From the NCBI GenBank assembly GCA_017577405.1, contig PIUA01000021.1:124001-188000 (forward strand): a stretch of 64,000 nucleotides of DNA, in the 5' to 3' direction. This DNA is from Bacillota bacterium (GTDB lineage: Bacteria > Bacillota > Limnochordia > Limnochordales > Limnochordaceae). Position 1 is the stretch's first letter; each line of letters begins with the position of its first letter. The notes under the pieces were generated by a model. That model saw nothing but the letters and a program-made list of their open reading frames with translations, had not been told where the DNA came from and searched no databases. Positions 34,382-42,882 of this stretch are shown one piece after another. Position numbers and translations under genes: made by a program.

Positions 34382-34407
34382 TGTGACCGACTGCGACTGA
34401 TTGTGAC
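34382..34407 (+). repeat. three TGYGAC direct repeats at 10-bp spacing
   Basis: TGTGAC (34382), TGCGAC (34392) and TGTGAC (34402) recur with exactly one helical turn between them, 40-65 bases before rnfC. The spacing is typical of tandem sites for OmpR/PhoB-type response regulators. Confidence 0.55.
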
Positions 34408-34445
34408 CTGTACGGCGCCTGCCGTACCCTTGGAGGGCTAGGCCA

Positions 34446-35780
34446 ATGCGACGACGGAGGATGCCGGGTGGTGTACGGACCGGGGAGCCCCCAGGTCCGC
34501 TGGGGCCCATTCTGTCCTTGGCGGATCCGAAGCGGCTCATCCTGGCCTGCGCCCAGCCTGGCCATCAACTCAACCCGCTGGTGAAGAAGCGGGAACGGGT
34601 CGTGGGCGGCCAGCGATTGGCCGAACCCAACGGGGAAGGTTTCCCCATCTACGCGCCTTGCGCGGGCACGGTGACCGATGTGGCGCCGGCCTTGAGTTCG
34701 ACGGGGGATTTCGTCCTCGCCATCTTCCTGGAGAATGATGGGAGCGGCGAGACCGCGCCGGCGTTGCCGGGCTGGGACGATCCGACGGATCCGACGCCCG
34801 AAGCGATCCGCCTGCGGGCCCTGGAGGCGGGGATTCCCGACGTGGCCCGGGGTGGGATCGCGTTGGCTCGGAGCCTGGCCCCGACCACGCCCATCCAAAC
34901 GGTGGTCCTCAACGGGTGCACCACGGAACCCTTGGTCCAGGCGGAGCGGGTCCTACTCCACCACGAGTGGGAGACGGTGCTCTTCGGCTTCCGGGCTGCC
35001 ATCCGAGCCATCGGCGCCCCCGAGGCGATCGTTGCCCTGTCGGTGGCCGACCGGCCCCTGGTGGGCACCCTCAGCCAGAGCTTGACCGAGCGGGATGCCA
35101 TCACCATCGAGATCCTGCCCGACCGCTACCCGCAGGGGCTGGAACGGTACCTCTTGGCCGCCTTGCGAGGCGTCGACCTGCCGGTGGGGGAGGATCCGGC
35201 CACCGTCGGCTTCGCGGTTTTCGACGTGACCACCATGCATGCGCTGGGGCGGGCCCTCAGGGACGGGCAGCCCTTCACCCACCGGGTGGTCACTGTGGCC
35301 GGCGACGGGGTGGCCCGACCGGGGAACTACCGGGTTCCCCTGGGGATGCCCCTGGGCGCGCTGATGGAGGCGGCGGGCCGGCAGGGGACGATCCGGCAGC
35401 TGGTCTGGGGCGGGCCCCTCTCGGGGACGGCCGTCGCCTCGGAGGAGATCGGCGTCTGCGCCAACACCCGGGCGGTCCTGGCCTACCAGCAGCCCGTCTC
35501 CTTCGAGGTCCCGACGACGGACTGCATCCGGTGCGGCCGGTGCATCGACGTCTGCCCGGAACGCCTCTCACCCATCTACCTGGCCCGGTATGCGGAGCAC
35601 AAGCGGTGGGATGAGGCCGAGGCCGAGGGGGCGTTGCTCTGCAGCAGCTGCGGGGCGTGCTCCTATGTCTGCCCCACGGGTCGGCCCCTCGTCCAGTCGA
35701 TCCAGCTGGCCCGGTATGAGATCCTCCGCCAGCGGGAGGCGGAGCGGGCCAGCCAGCCCAAGGAGGTGGCGGTCCCGTGA
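34446..35780 (+). CDS. rnfC: Rnf complex subunit RnfC
   Basis: 444 residues. The peripheral NADH/FMN- and ferredoxin-interacting subunit. Two [4Fe-4S] motifs are complete: Cys360, 363, 366, 370 and Cys399, 402, 405, 409. The flavin/NADH region and SLBB-like segment precede them. GGAGG lies 11 bases before the ATG. It is the first gene of rnfCDGEAB, the clostridial order. Its stop overlaps the rnfD GTG by four bases. Confidence 0.93.
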   Translation: MRRRRMPGGVRTGEPPGPLGPILSLADPKRLILACAQPGHQLNPLVKKRERVVGGQRLAEPNGEGFPIYAPCAGTVTDVAPALSSTGDFVLAIFLENDGSGETAPALPGWDDPTDPTPEAIRLRALEAGIPDVARGGIALARSLAPTTPIQTVVLNGCTTEPLVQAERVLLHHEWETVLFGFRAAIRAIGAPEAIVALSVADRPLVGTLSQSLTERDAITIEILPDRYPQGLERYLLAALRGVDLPVGEDPATVGFAVFDVTTMHALGRALRDGQPFTHRVVTVAGDGVARPGNYRVPLGMPLGALMEAAGRQGTIRQLVWGGPLSGTAVASEEIGVCANTRAVLAYQQPVSFEVPTTDCIRCGRCIDVCPERLSPIYLARYAEHKRWDEAEAEGALLCSSCGACSYVCPTGRPLVQSIQLARYEILRQREAERASQPKEVAVP

Positions 35781-36742
35781 GCACCCAAACGACGACGGCG
35801 GCCCAGGATGGGGTCGCCACCCAAGGGCCAACCCTCATCATCGGCCCGGCGCCGTATGTGCATGCGCCGTTGACCCGCCAGGCCATTCTCGCCGTCTTCA
35901 TCACCGCCGTGGTGCCCGTTCTGGGCGTGGCCACGTACTTTTTCGGCTGGCGGGCGCTGGGGGTCGCCGTCGCCGCAGTGGCTGGCGCATACGGAGCCGA
36001 GGTGGTCGCCCACTGGGCTCGACAGCGGAGCCTCTTCGGCTCGCCGGGGCCGGCGCTGGTGACGGGCCTGGTCCTGGCCCTCGCCTTGCCGCCGGCGGTC
36101 CCCCTGTGGATTCCCTTCATTGGCGCCTTCTTCGGGGTGCTGGTGGCCCAGGAGCTCTTCGGCGGGTACGGCTACCAGATCTTCCACCCGGCCATGGTGG
36201 GGTGGGTCTTCCTGGTGATCAGCTTTCCTTCCTTTATGGAAGGCTGGCTGGAACCCTTTGAGCTGGTGACGGCCGCCACGCCTTTGAGCCAGATCCGGGC
36301 CGGCGCCGGTCCCGACCTGTGGACGCTCTTCGCCGGCACCACCGCCGGTGCCCTGGGCGAGACCTCGGTCCCGGCCATTCTCTTGGGGGGGCTGCTCCTG
36401 CTGGTGACCCGGGTCGCCGACTGGCGCCCGGTGGTGGGGATGCTGGGCACCGTCGCGCTGATGGGTTGGGCTTTCACCGGCAACCCGCTGGCCGAGCTGA
36501 TGGCCGGTGCGGCGCTCTTCGGCGCCTTCTTCGTGGCCACCGATCCGGTGACCACCCCCCTCACCCGCTGGGGCCGGTTCCTCTTTGGTGTGGGTGTGGG
36601 GCTTGTCATGATGGTGATCCGTCTCTGGGCCAGCCGCCCGGAGGGGGTTGCCTTTGCCATTCTCTTCATGAATTCGTTGGTGCCGCTGGTCAATCTCTTG
36701 ACCCGCCCGCGGCCCAAGAAGGGGGCGACAGCCGGTGCGTAA
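35777..36742 (+). CDS. rnfD: Rnf complex subunit RnfD
   Basis: 321 residues with about nine membrane helices. The motif VTAATPL at residues 164-170 matches the S/T-x-A-T-P site where ApbE attaches FMN by a phosphoester, here to Thr168. HPAMVGWVFLVISFP and FFVATDPVTTPLT are typical of the RnfD/NqrB family. GTG start. Confidence 0.95.
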   Translation: MSTQTTTAAQDGVATQGPTLIIGPAPYVHAPLTRQAILAVFITAVVPVLGVATYFFGWRALGVAVAAVAGAYGAEVVAHWARQRSLFGSPGPALVTGLVLALALPPAVPLWIPFIGAFFGVLVAQELFGGYGYQIFHPAMVGWVFLVISFPSFMEGWLEPFELVTAATPLSQIRAGAGPDLWTLFAGTTAGALGETSVPAILLGGLLLLVTRVADWRPVVGMLGTVALMGWAFTGNPLAELMAGAALFGAFFVATDPVTTPLTRWGRFLFGVGVGLVMMVIRLWASRPEGVAFAILFMNSLVPLVNLLTRPRPKKGATAGA

Positions 36743-37808
36743 CGCCTGGCGGATGATTCTCGTCCTTGGTCTGGTCTCTGTAGCCTCAGGGATGATCCTC
36801 GCCGGATTTTATGGCTGGATGGGCCCGCGCATCGAGGCCCAGCAGCTGCGGGAGCAGTTCGAGGTCGGGTTTAAGCAGATCTTCCCCGAGGCCGCCGACT
36901 TCAAGGCGGTGACCCCGGTGGAGCCGCTGCCGGAACGGGTGGAGGAGCCGGTCTACCAAGCCCTGGATTCTTCGGGGAACGTGCTGGGGCTGGTCTACAA
37001 CGCCATCGGTGACGGATACGGTGGACCCGTGAAGGTGGCCGTTGGCGTGGATCCCGATCAGGGCCAGATCGTGGGGTTGGCCGTCCTTTCCCACACCGAG
37101 ACGGCCGGCCTGGGCTCCCGGATCGAAGAGCCCTCCTTCCGGGACCAGTTTGCGGGCAAGCCGGTGACCGATCCCTTCGAAGTGGGCCGGGACGTGGACG
37201 GGATTACTGCCGCCACCGTCTCGAGCCAGGCGGTGAGCCGGGCGGTGGGCGAGACGGCCCGCGGGGTGCTGGAGGCCTTGGGATACTCGGTGCCCGACGG
37301 GGCGACCCATGCGACGCCCGACGCGGAGACCCACGCCACCACCTCGGCCACGCCTGACGCGACGAGCCACGCCACCCCGGCGGAGAAGGCCGGCGGGGCA
37401 GCCGGTCCGTCGGTGGAGGCGGTCCAGGCCCTCTTCGGCGCCGGCGTGGATTTGGGCCTTCCCCTCTGGCCGGTCTGGGATGAGGCGGGCGCCTTCCAGG
37501 GCGTGGTGGTCGAGTCGAGCGCTGACGGCTTCAAGGGCCCCATCCGGGTGCTGGTGGCCATCGATCCGGTGGCCGGCCGGGTTCAGGGCATCCAGGTGGT
37601 GGAGCAGAACGAGACCAAGGGCCTGGGCGACAAGGTTACCCTGCCTGAGTTCACCGACCAGTTCGTCGGCATGCCGCTGGATGCCGCCTTCCAGGTGGGC
37701 GTCGACGTCGACGCGGTCACCCGGGCCACCGTCTCCTCCAAGGCTGTGACCGAGGCCGTGGCGCAGGCCGTCGAGCACGTGAAGGCCATCGTCGGCCAGG
37801 GACGCTAA
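36735..37808 (+). CDS. rnfG: RnfG with two tandem FMN-binding domains
   Basis: 357 residues, well above the usual ~200. An N-terminal membrane helix is followed by two FMN-binding domains (about 35-185 and 222-355). Each has ETxGLG (122-127 and 293-298) and a flavin-attachment segment: DGITAATVSS (155-164, acceptor probably Thr161) and DAVTRATVSS (326-335, acceptor probably Thr332). The linker (about 188-217) is a Thr/Ala/His-rich imperfect repeat (THAT, THATT, SHAT). It would carry one or two covalent FMN groups. GTG start overlapping rnfD by 8 bases. Confidence 0.92.
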   Translation: MRNAWRMILVLGLVSVASGMILAGFYGWMGPRIEAQQLREQFEVGFKQIFPEAADFKAVTPVEPLPERVEEPVYQALDSSGNVLGLVYNAIGDGYGGPVKVAVGVDPDQGQIVGLAVLSHTETAGLGSRIEEPSFRDQFAGKPVTDPFEVGRDVDGITAATVSSQAVSRAVGETARGVLEALGYSVPDGATHATPDAETHATTSATPDATSHATPAEKAGGAAGPSVEAVQALFGAGVDLGLPLWPVWDEAGAFQGVVVESSADGFKGPIRVLVAIDPVAGRVQGIQVVEQNETKGLGDKVTLPEFTDQFVGMPLDAAFQVGVDVDAVTRATVSSKAVTEAVAQAVEHVKAIVGQGR

Positions 37809-37821
37809 GGGGGTGGCAGGG

Positions 37822-38490
37822 GTGGCACAGTATTCCTTCTGGCGGGAGAAGTGGCGGCTCATCTCGGAAGGCCTCTTCCGGGACACGCCCCCCTTCTTCC
37901 TGGTGATCGGGCTCTGCCCGGCCCTGGCGGTGACCACCGCCGCGATCAACGGGGTGATCATGGGTATTGCGGTCACCTTCGTCTTGATGGGAGCTGAGGT
38001 GATCATCTCCCTCCTGCGGAAGTGGATCCCCAGGACCATCCGGATCCCCGTCTACGTCATCATCATTGCGGTGCTGGTGACGGTGATCGATCTGGTGCTG
38101 GCCGGGACGGTGCCGGCCATCCACCGGGTGCTGGGCATCTTCGTGCCCCTCATCGTGGTCAACTGCATCATCCTGGGGAGGGTGGAGGCCTTCGCGGCCC
38201 ACAACACCCCGGCCAACGCAGCGGCCGACGCGCTGGGGTATGGCCTGGGCTACATGTGGGCCCTGGTGGCCATCGGCTCCATCCGGGAGATTCTGGGCAA
38301 CGGCACCTGGTTCGGGCTCCAGATCTTCCCTGAGGGCCTGCCGACGGTGGACCTCTTCAAGCTGGCTCCCGGCGCCTTCGTCACCATGGCGGCGGTGCTG
38401 GCTGCCCTCAACGTGATCCGCCGGCGCCGGGCCCCGACGAGTGAGAAGAACGCGGCCATTCCGGTGGTCAGCCGGAACGCTGCCGCCTAA
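37822..38490 (+). CDS. rnfE: Rnf complex subunit RnfE
   Basis: 222 residues, six membrane helices. NCIILGRVEAFAAHN and GSIREILGNGTWFG are RnfE/NqrD hallmarks; the conserved membrane cysteine (NC) takes part in the [2Fe-2S]/Fe centre between RnfA and RnfE. The GTG at 37822 is preferred because AAGGGGG is 8 bases upstream; a GTG at 37813 is too close to it. Confidence 0.95.
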   Translation: MAQYSFWREKWRLISEGLFRDTPPFFLVIGLCPALAVTTAAINGVIMGIAVTFVLMGAEVIISLLRKWIPRTIRIPVYVIIIAVLVTVIDLVLAGTVPAIHRVLGIFVPLIVVNCIILGRVEAFAAHNTPANAAADALGYGLGYMWALVAIGSIREILGNGTWFGLQIFPEGLPTVDLFKLAPGAFVTMAAVLAALNVIRRRRAPTSEKNAAIPVVSRNAAA

Positions 38491-38504
38491 GGGGGGACGG
38501 ATCG

Positions 38505-39086
38505 GTGGGCGAACTGATCATGCTCTTTGTGGGCGCCGCCCTGGTCAACAACTTCCTGCTCAGCCGCTTCCTGGGGATCTGTCCCTTCCTGGGCGTTACC
38601 CGGGAGCTGAAGTCGGCCTTGAGCATGGGCGGGGCCGTCACCTTCGTCATGTTGGTGACGGGGCTGGTGGTCTGGCCCTTGCAGCACTACGTCCTGGACC
38701 CTCTGGGGCTGGGCTTCCTCCAGACGGTGGCGTTTATCCTGATCATCGCGGTGCTGGTCCAGCTCCTGGAGATGTTCATCCGGAAGATGAGCCCCGCGCT
38801 CTACGAAGCCTTCGGGATCTACCTGCCCCTGATCACCACCAACTGCGCCATCCTGGGGCTGGCCCTGCTGGTGGTGGGCGAAGGCTTTACCTTGGCGCAG
38901 ACCCTGATCTTCGCCTTGGGGAGCGCGGCGGGCTACACCCTGGCCATGCTGATGATGGCGGGGATTCGCCAGGAGATGGAGTTCGCCGACGTGCCCCAGG
39001 CCTTCCAGGGGACGGCCATCTCCTTGCTCATCGCCGGTCTGATGGCCCTGGCCTTCCTGGGGTTCGGGGGCCTGAACGTCGCCTGA
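38505..39086 (+). CDS. rnfA: Rnf complex subunit RnfA
   Basis: 193 residues, six membrane helices. The blocks NNFLLSRFLGICPFLGVT and LPLITTNCAILG carry the conserved membrane cysteines that pair with RnfE. GTG start, 14 bases after rnfE. Confidence 0.96.
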   Translation: MGELIMLFVGAALVNNFLLSRFLGICPFLGVTRELKSALSMGGAVTFVMLVTGLVVWPLQHYVLDPLGLGFLQTVAFILIIAVLVQLLEMFIRKMSPALYEAFGIYLPLITTNCAILGLALLVVGEGFTLAQTLIFALGSAAGYTLAMLMMAGIRQEMEFADVPQAFQGTAISLLIAGLMALAFLGFGGLNVA

Positions 39087-39143
39087 CGCCAGACGGTTGG
39101 GCTGGCGGCCGGGGGCGGGAAGTTTAAGGAAGGAGGCCGGGGG

Positions 39144-39968
39144 ATGGTCTCGTCGATGGTCACCGCCGGCGCGGTGATGGGAGTCATTGGCGTCCTCTTC
39201 TCCATCGGGCTCTTCTACGCGGCCCGGGCCTTCCACGTGGAAGAGGACGAACGGGTGGAACTCTTGACCAACATGTTGCCGGGGGCCAACTGTGGGGCCT
39301 GTGGCTTCTCCGGCTGCAGCGGCCTGGCCCAGGCTCTGGCCGCGGGACGAGCCCAGCCCACCCAGTGTTCCGTGGCCAACAGTGAGCAGCTGGCCAAGAT
39401 CGCGGAGTTCCTGGGGGTGGAGGCGGGGCCGGTGGAGCGGCAGGTGGCTCGGGTGATGTGCGGCGGCACCTCCGCCAAAGCCACCCAGCTGGCGGGCTAC
39501 GTGGGCCTGGAGGACTGCCGGGCGGCCCACCTCATCGCCAGCGGGCCCAAGGGCTGCACCTACGGCTGCCTGGGCCTGGGCACCTGCGTGCAGGAGTGCC
39601 CCTTCGACGCCATGGTCCTGGGGCCCGACGGGCTGCCCGTGGTGGATGAGAGCGTCTGCACGGGCTGCGGCATCTGCGTCCAGGTCTGCCCCCGGGGGAT
39701 CATGCAGCTGGTCAGCCCCGAGGCACCCCTGACGGTCCGGTGTGTGTCGCCCATGGCGGGCAAGCAGGTGCGGGCCGTCTGCCAGGCGGGTTGCATCGCC
39801 TGCAAGATCTGCGAGCGGGTCTGCGACCAGGATGCGATCCACGTCATCGACAACCTGGCCCGGGTCAATGAGGAGCTGTGCAATGGGTGCGGCGCCTGCG
39901 TGGAGAAGTGCCCCACCCACTGCCTGGAACTGACGGACGGTCAGGTCCGGGTGCTGGAGGCCGTCTGA
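39144..39968 (+). CDS. rnfB: Rnf complex subunit RnfB (polyferredoxin)
   Basis: 274 residues. One N-terminal membrane helix, then an Fe4S4 domain with Cys50, 53, 58 and 75 (GANCGACGFSGCSG), then clustered cysteines for several further [4Fe-4S] centres (138-152, 172-182, 213-227, 246-260). It is the electron entry point for reduced ferredoxin, which the two OFORs of this window could supply. GGAGG precedes the ATG. Confidence 0.96.
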   Translation: MVSSMVTAGAVMGVIGVLFSIGLFYAARAFHVEEDERVELLTNMLPGANCGACGFSGCSGLAQALAAGRAQPTQCSVANSEQLAKIAEFLGVEAGPVERQVARVMCGGTSAKATQLAGYVGLEDCRAAHLIASGPKGCTYGCLGLGTCVQECPFDAMVLGPDGLPVVDESVCTGCGICVQVCPRGIMQLVSPEAPLTVRCVSPMAGKQVRAVCQAGCIACKICERVCDQDAIHVIDNLARVNEELCNGCGACVEKCPTHCLELTDGQVRVLEAV

Positions 39969-39969
39969 G

Positions 39970-41022
39970 ATGGGCCGCCGGGCCTGGCTCCTGGGCGTCA
40001 TCGCCGTCGCGGCCCTGGCCCTGGTGGGGGTCATCGCCCTCCGCCCCAACGCACCCGGGGAGCCCGTGGAAGTGACGGGCTTTGCCATGGGGACCTTCGT
40101 CCGGGTGGTGGCCGACGGTCCCCGGGCGGCCCAGGCGGCGGAGCAGGTGATGCCCCTTCTTCAGGCCATGACCCAGGCCCTGGACCGGTTCGAGCCCGAC
40201 TCGGACGTAAGCCGGATCAACGCCCGGGCGGGCCGGGGGCCCGTCCGGGTGCAGGCCGAGACGGTGGCGGTGGTGCAGGACGCCCTCCGGCTGGCCCACC
40301 TGACAGAGGGCGCCTTCGATCCGACCGTGGGTCCTCTGGTGGACCTCTGGGGGTTTGTCCAGACAGAAGAGGCCCCGGCTGACGGGGAGGGGACGGTGCG
40401 AGGCCGCCGGCCCCCGGCCCCGGAGGCCATCGCCCAGGTGCTGGAACGGGTGGGCTACCAGCACCTGCGGGTGGATGAGGAGGCCTCCACGGTGGAACTG
40501 GTCCAGCCCGGCATGGGCTTGGACCTGGGTGGCATCGCCAAGGGCGCCGCGGTCGACCGGGTGGCCCAGCTCTTCCGGGATGTTGGGGTGGAGCGGGCCC
40601 TCATCGACTTGGGCGGCAACCTCTACGCCCTGGGCCGGAAGGCCGATGGTTCCCCCTGGAGGGTAGGCATCCGCCACCCCCGGAATCCGGGGGCCGTTCT
40701 GGCCATCGTGGAGGCGAGGGACGTGGCCATCGCCACCTCAGGCGACTACGAGCGCTACTTCATCCACGAAGGGGTTCGCTACTCCCACCTCCTCGATCCC
40801 CGCACCGGCTCCCCGGCCCGGGAGCTGGCGAGCGTCACCATCCTGGCGCCGAAGGGCGTCGATGCCGACGGTTTGTCCACCGCGGTCTTCGTCCTGGGGC
40901 CGGAGGCCGGGGCCCAGCTGGTGGAGAGCCTGCCCGGGGTGGAGGCCATCTTTGTCGACCCAGCCATGAACGTCACCTACACATCGGGCCTGGAGGGCCG
41001 GATCGAGGTGCTCACCCGGTGA
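39970..41022 (+). CDS. apbE: FAD:protein FMN transferase ApbE
   Basis: 350 residues. An N-terminal membrane/signal segment (no lipobox Cys) and an ApbE domain with GFAMGTFVRVV, EGAFDPTVGPLVDLWGF, GMGLDLGGIAKGAAVDRV, DLGGNLYALG and the Mg-binding stretch near HLLDPRTGSPA and DGLSTAVFVLG. It transfers FMN from FAD to Thr in RnfD and RnfG on the outer side of the membrane. It starts one base after the rnfB stop and overlaps the next gene by four bases. Confidence 0.95.
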   Translation: MGRRAWLLGVIAVAALALVGVIALRPNAPGEPVEVTGFAMGTFVRVVADGPRAAQAAEQVMPLLQAMTQALDRFEPDSDVSRINARAGRGPVRVQAETVAVVQDALRLAHLTEGAFDPTVGPLVDLWGFVQTEEAPADGEGTVRGRRPPAPEAIAQVLERVGYQHLRVDEEASTVELVQPGMGLDLGGIAKGAAVDRVAQLFRDVGVERALIDLGGNLYALGRKADGSPWRVGIRHPRNPGAVLAIVEARDVAIATSGDYERYFIHEGVRYSHLLDPRTGSPARELASVTILAPKGVDADGLSTAVFVLGPEAGAQLVESLPGVEAIFVDPAMNVTYTSGLEGRIEVLTR

Positions 41023-41990
41023 CGGGCGCGGCCGCAGCCGGCGCCCCGCCCAGGGCGCGGGCCCACCGGAGTGCCCAGGATGTGGCCCGTTTGGGGGTCT
41101 TTCTCGCCCTGGGGGTGGCCCTCCACGTCTTGGAAGCCCAGCTTCCCGCCCTGCCCCTCCCTGGGGCCAAGGTGGGCTTGGCCAACCTGGTCTCCCTGGT
41201 GGCCCTGCATCTGTGGGGCGCGAGGGAAGCTTTCCTGCTGGTGGTCCTCCGGCAGGTCCTCGGCTCCCTGGTCATCGGAACCTTTCTGGCGGCCCCCTTC
41301 TGGTTTGGGCTGGTGGGCGGGGTGGTCAGCGTGGCGGTGATGGCGGCCATCCTCCGATGGGCCGGGGGCTGGTGCTCCCCCGTCGGGCTGAGCCTGGCGG
41401 GGGCGGCCGCCCACAACCTGGGCCAGCTCCTGGTCGCCTGGGGCGTGACGGGCCAGCGGGCCGTGCTGGCCTACCTGCCGTTTCTCCTCCTCTTTTCCCT
41501 CCCGGCGGGCGCCCTGGTGGGCTGGGGAGCCCACCGGATCCTGGCGGCTTTGATGCCCCTGGTGGCCCCCCTCCAGGGCCGCGGGGAGCCCGAACCCCTC
41601 GCCACGACGAAGGTCCTCCGTCCCGGCGACTGGGCGGTGGGCCTGGGCGTGACGGTGCTGGCCGGAGTCCTTCTCTGGAACACCTGGGTTCTTCCCGGCG
41701 CGGCCGACAGCGGGGCGGTCTCGGCGGTGGTCACCGTGGGGGACCAGGTGGTGGCCCAACTCCCTCTGGACCGGGAGGCGGTCCATCCCGTGGACGCCGG
41801 ACGGATCCACCTGGTGGTGGAGACCGCGCCCGGACGGGTCCGGGTCCGGACCGCCACCTGCCCCGACCAGGTCTGCGTCCTCACCGGCTGGATCTCCCGG
41901 GCGGGACAGAGCATCGTCTGCCTGCCCGGCCGGGTGGTGGTCCAGGTGGAAGGCGGCCAGGCAGCCCCCTACGACGCCATCACCCGCTAG
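41019..41990 (+). CDS. fusion of Gx-type membrane protein (heptaprenyl-PP synthase I family) and NusG domain II
   Basis: 323 residues. The first ~190 are a membrane domain (RLGVFLALGVALHVLEAQLP, PLPGAKVGLANLVSLVAL, AAAHNLGQLLVAW) of the Hpre_diP_synt_I/Gx transporter family. After a further helix (WAVGLGVTVLAGVLLW) comes a NusG-II domain ending TATCPDQVCVLTGWISRAGQSIVCLPGRVVVQV. In Clostridia these are usually separate small genes next to apbE and rnf. The role is probably flavin- or isoprenoid-related; it is not proven. GTG start coupled to apbE. Confidence 0.87.
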   Translation: MTGAAAAGAPPRARAHRSAQDVARLGVFLALGVALHVLEAQLPALPLPGAKVGLANLVSLVALHLWGAREAFLLVVLRQVLGSLVIGTFLAAPFWFGLVGGVVSVAVMAAILRWAGGWCSPVGLSLAGAAAHNLGQLLVAWGVTGQRAVLAYLPFLLLFSLPAGALVGWGAHRILAALMPLVAPLQGRGEPEPLATTKVLRPGDWAVGLGVTVLAGVLLWNTWVLPGAADSGAVSAVVTVGDQVVAQLPLDREAVHPVDAGRIHLVVETAPGRVRVRTATCPDQVCVLTGWISRAGQSIVCLPGRVVVQVEGGQAAPYDAITR

Positions 41991-42020
41991 TCCCTTCCCA
42001 CAGCCTTCCTGACCAGCCAC

Positions 42021-42797
42021 CTACCTGCACAGCCAGAGCACCAGGCCATAGAGGGCCGGAAGGCCCACCACCAGCCAGTCGGTGGGGCGCCACCGCAGGG
42101 GATGGAGGCTCCCTCGTGGGGCGCCGCCCCGGTATCCCCGAGCTTCCATCGCCTCCGCCAGGCGGTCGGCCCGCCGCAGGGCTCCCACGAAGAGCGGGGG
42201 GAGGATGGCCACCGCCGCCCCCAGCCGGGCGCGCCAGCCTTCCCGTGCCCCCTGGCCCCGGGCCCGCCTGGCCAGGCTGAGGCGCTGGGCCTCGTCGGCC
42301 AGGAGAGGGATGAAGGCCAAGGCGATGGCGAGGATGAGGGAGAGGTCGGGGACCCGGAGGCCGACCCGCCCCAAGGGAGCCAGGAGCCGCTCCAAGCCCC
42401 GGCTCAGGGCGAGGGGCGGTGTGGTGGCGGTGAGCAGCCCGCCGGCCAGGGCGAGGAGCCCCAGGCGGGCGGCCAGCACCAGCCCCCGTTCCAGGCCGGC
42501 GCGGCTGGCCCGGAGGGGGCCGAGGGTGAACCACGGCTCTCCCGGTGTGAGAAAGAGGTTGAAGAGGAGGGTGACCAGAAGGAGGATGGCTACCAGGCGG
42601 AGGGCCCGGCCGAAGACCCGCCACGGCACCCGGCCGGCGGCGGCTCCGAGGGCGAGCAGCAACGCGCCCGCGGCCAGGCTGGCGGCGGTGCGCGCCTGGC
42701 TGAGGGCGACCAGGAAGAGGAGCAGGGCCAGCAGCTTGGCCCGGGGATCGGCGCGGTGCAGGAATGAGGCTTGGGCGGCAGAGGGGGTCAGCAGCAC
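42021..42797 (-). CDS. ecfT: EcfT-like transmembrane component of an ECF transporter
   Basis: 258 residues with five or more membrane helices. The two coupling motifs are present: LARRARG and AMEARGY, with Arg residues that contact the ATPase. FLHRADPRAKLLALLLF is the standard opening. No EcfA ATPase or S component is adjacent. GAGGAGG lies just one base before the annotated GTG, while the third codon (CTG) has ideal spacing, so the true start is uncertain. An extended -10 TGGTAGACT lies at 42829-42837. Confidence 0.88.
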   Translation of the reverse strand: MLLTPSAAQASFLHRADPRAKLLALLLFLVALSQARTAASLAAGALLLALGAAAGRVPWRVFGRALRLVAILLLVTLLFNLFLTPGEPWFTLGPLRASRAGLERGLVLAARLGLLALAGGLLTATTPPLALSRGLERLLAPLGRVGLRVPDLSLILAIALAFIPLLADEAQRLSLARRARGQGAREGWRARLGAAVAILPPLFVGALRRADRLAEAMEARGYRGGAPRGSLHPLRWRPTDWLVVGLPALYGLVLWLCR

Positions 42798-42882
42798 GCC
42801 TCCTCTCCCCAGAGAACTTTTCCCGCCCAGTCTACCATGTTCCCGGGCGGCGAGGGCAGGACCTGGAGAGAGGAGGCGGCCT

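Noticed and set aside
37296..37385. Thr/Ala/His repeat in rnfG as a mobile or CRISPR-like repeat
   Set aside because: The units are short, imperfect and in frame; they encode a flexible protein linker.
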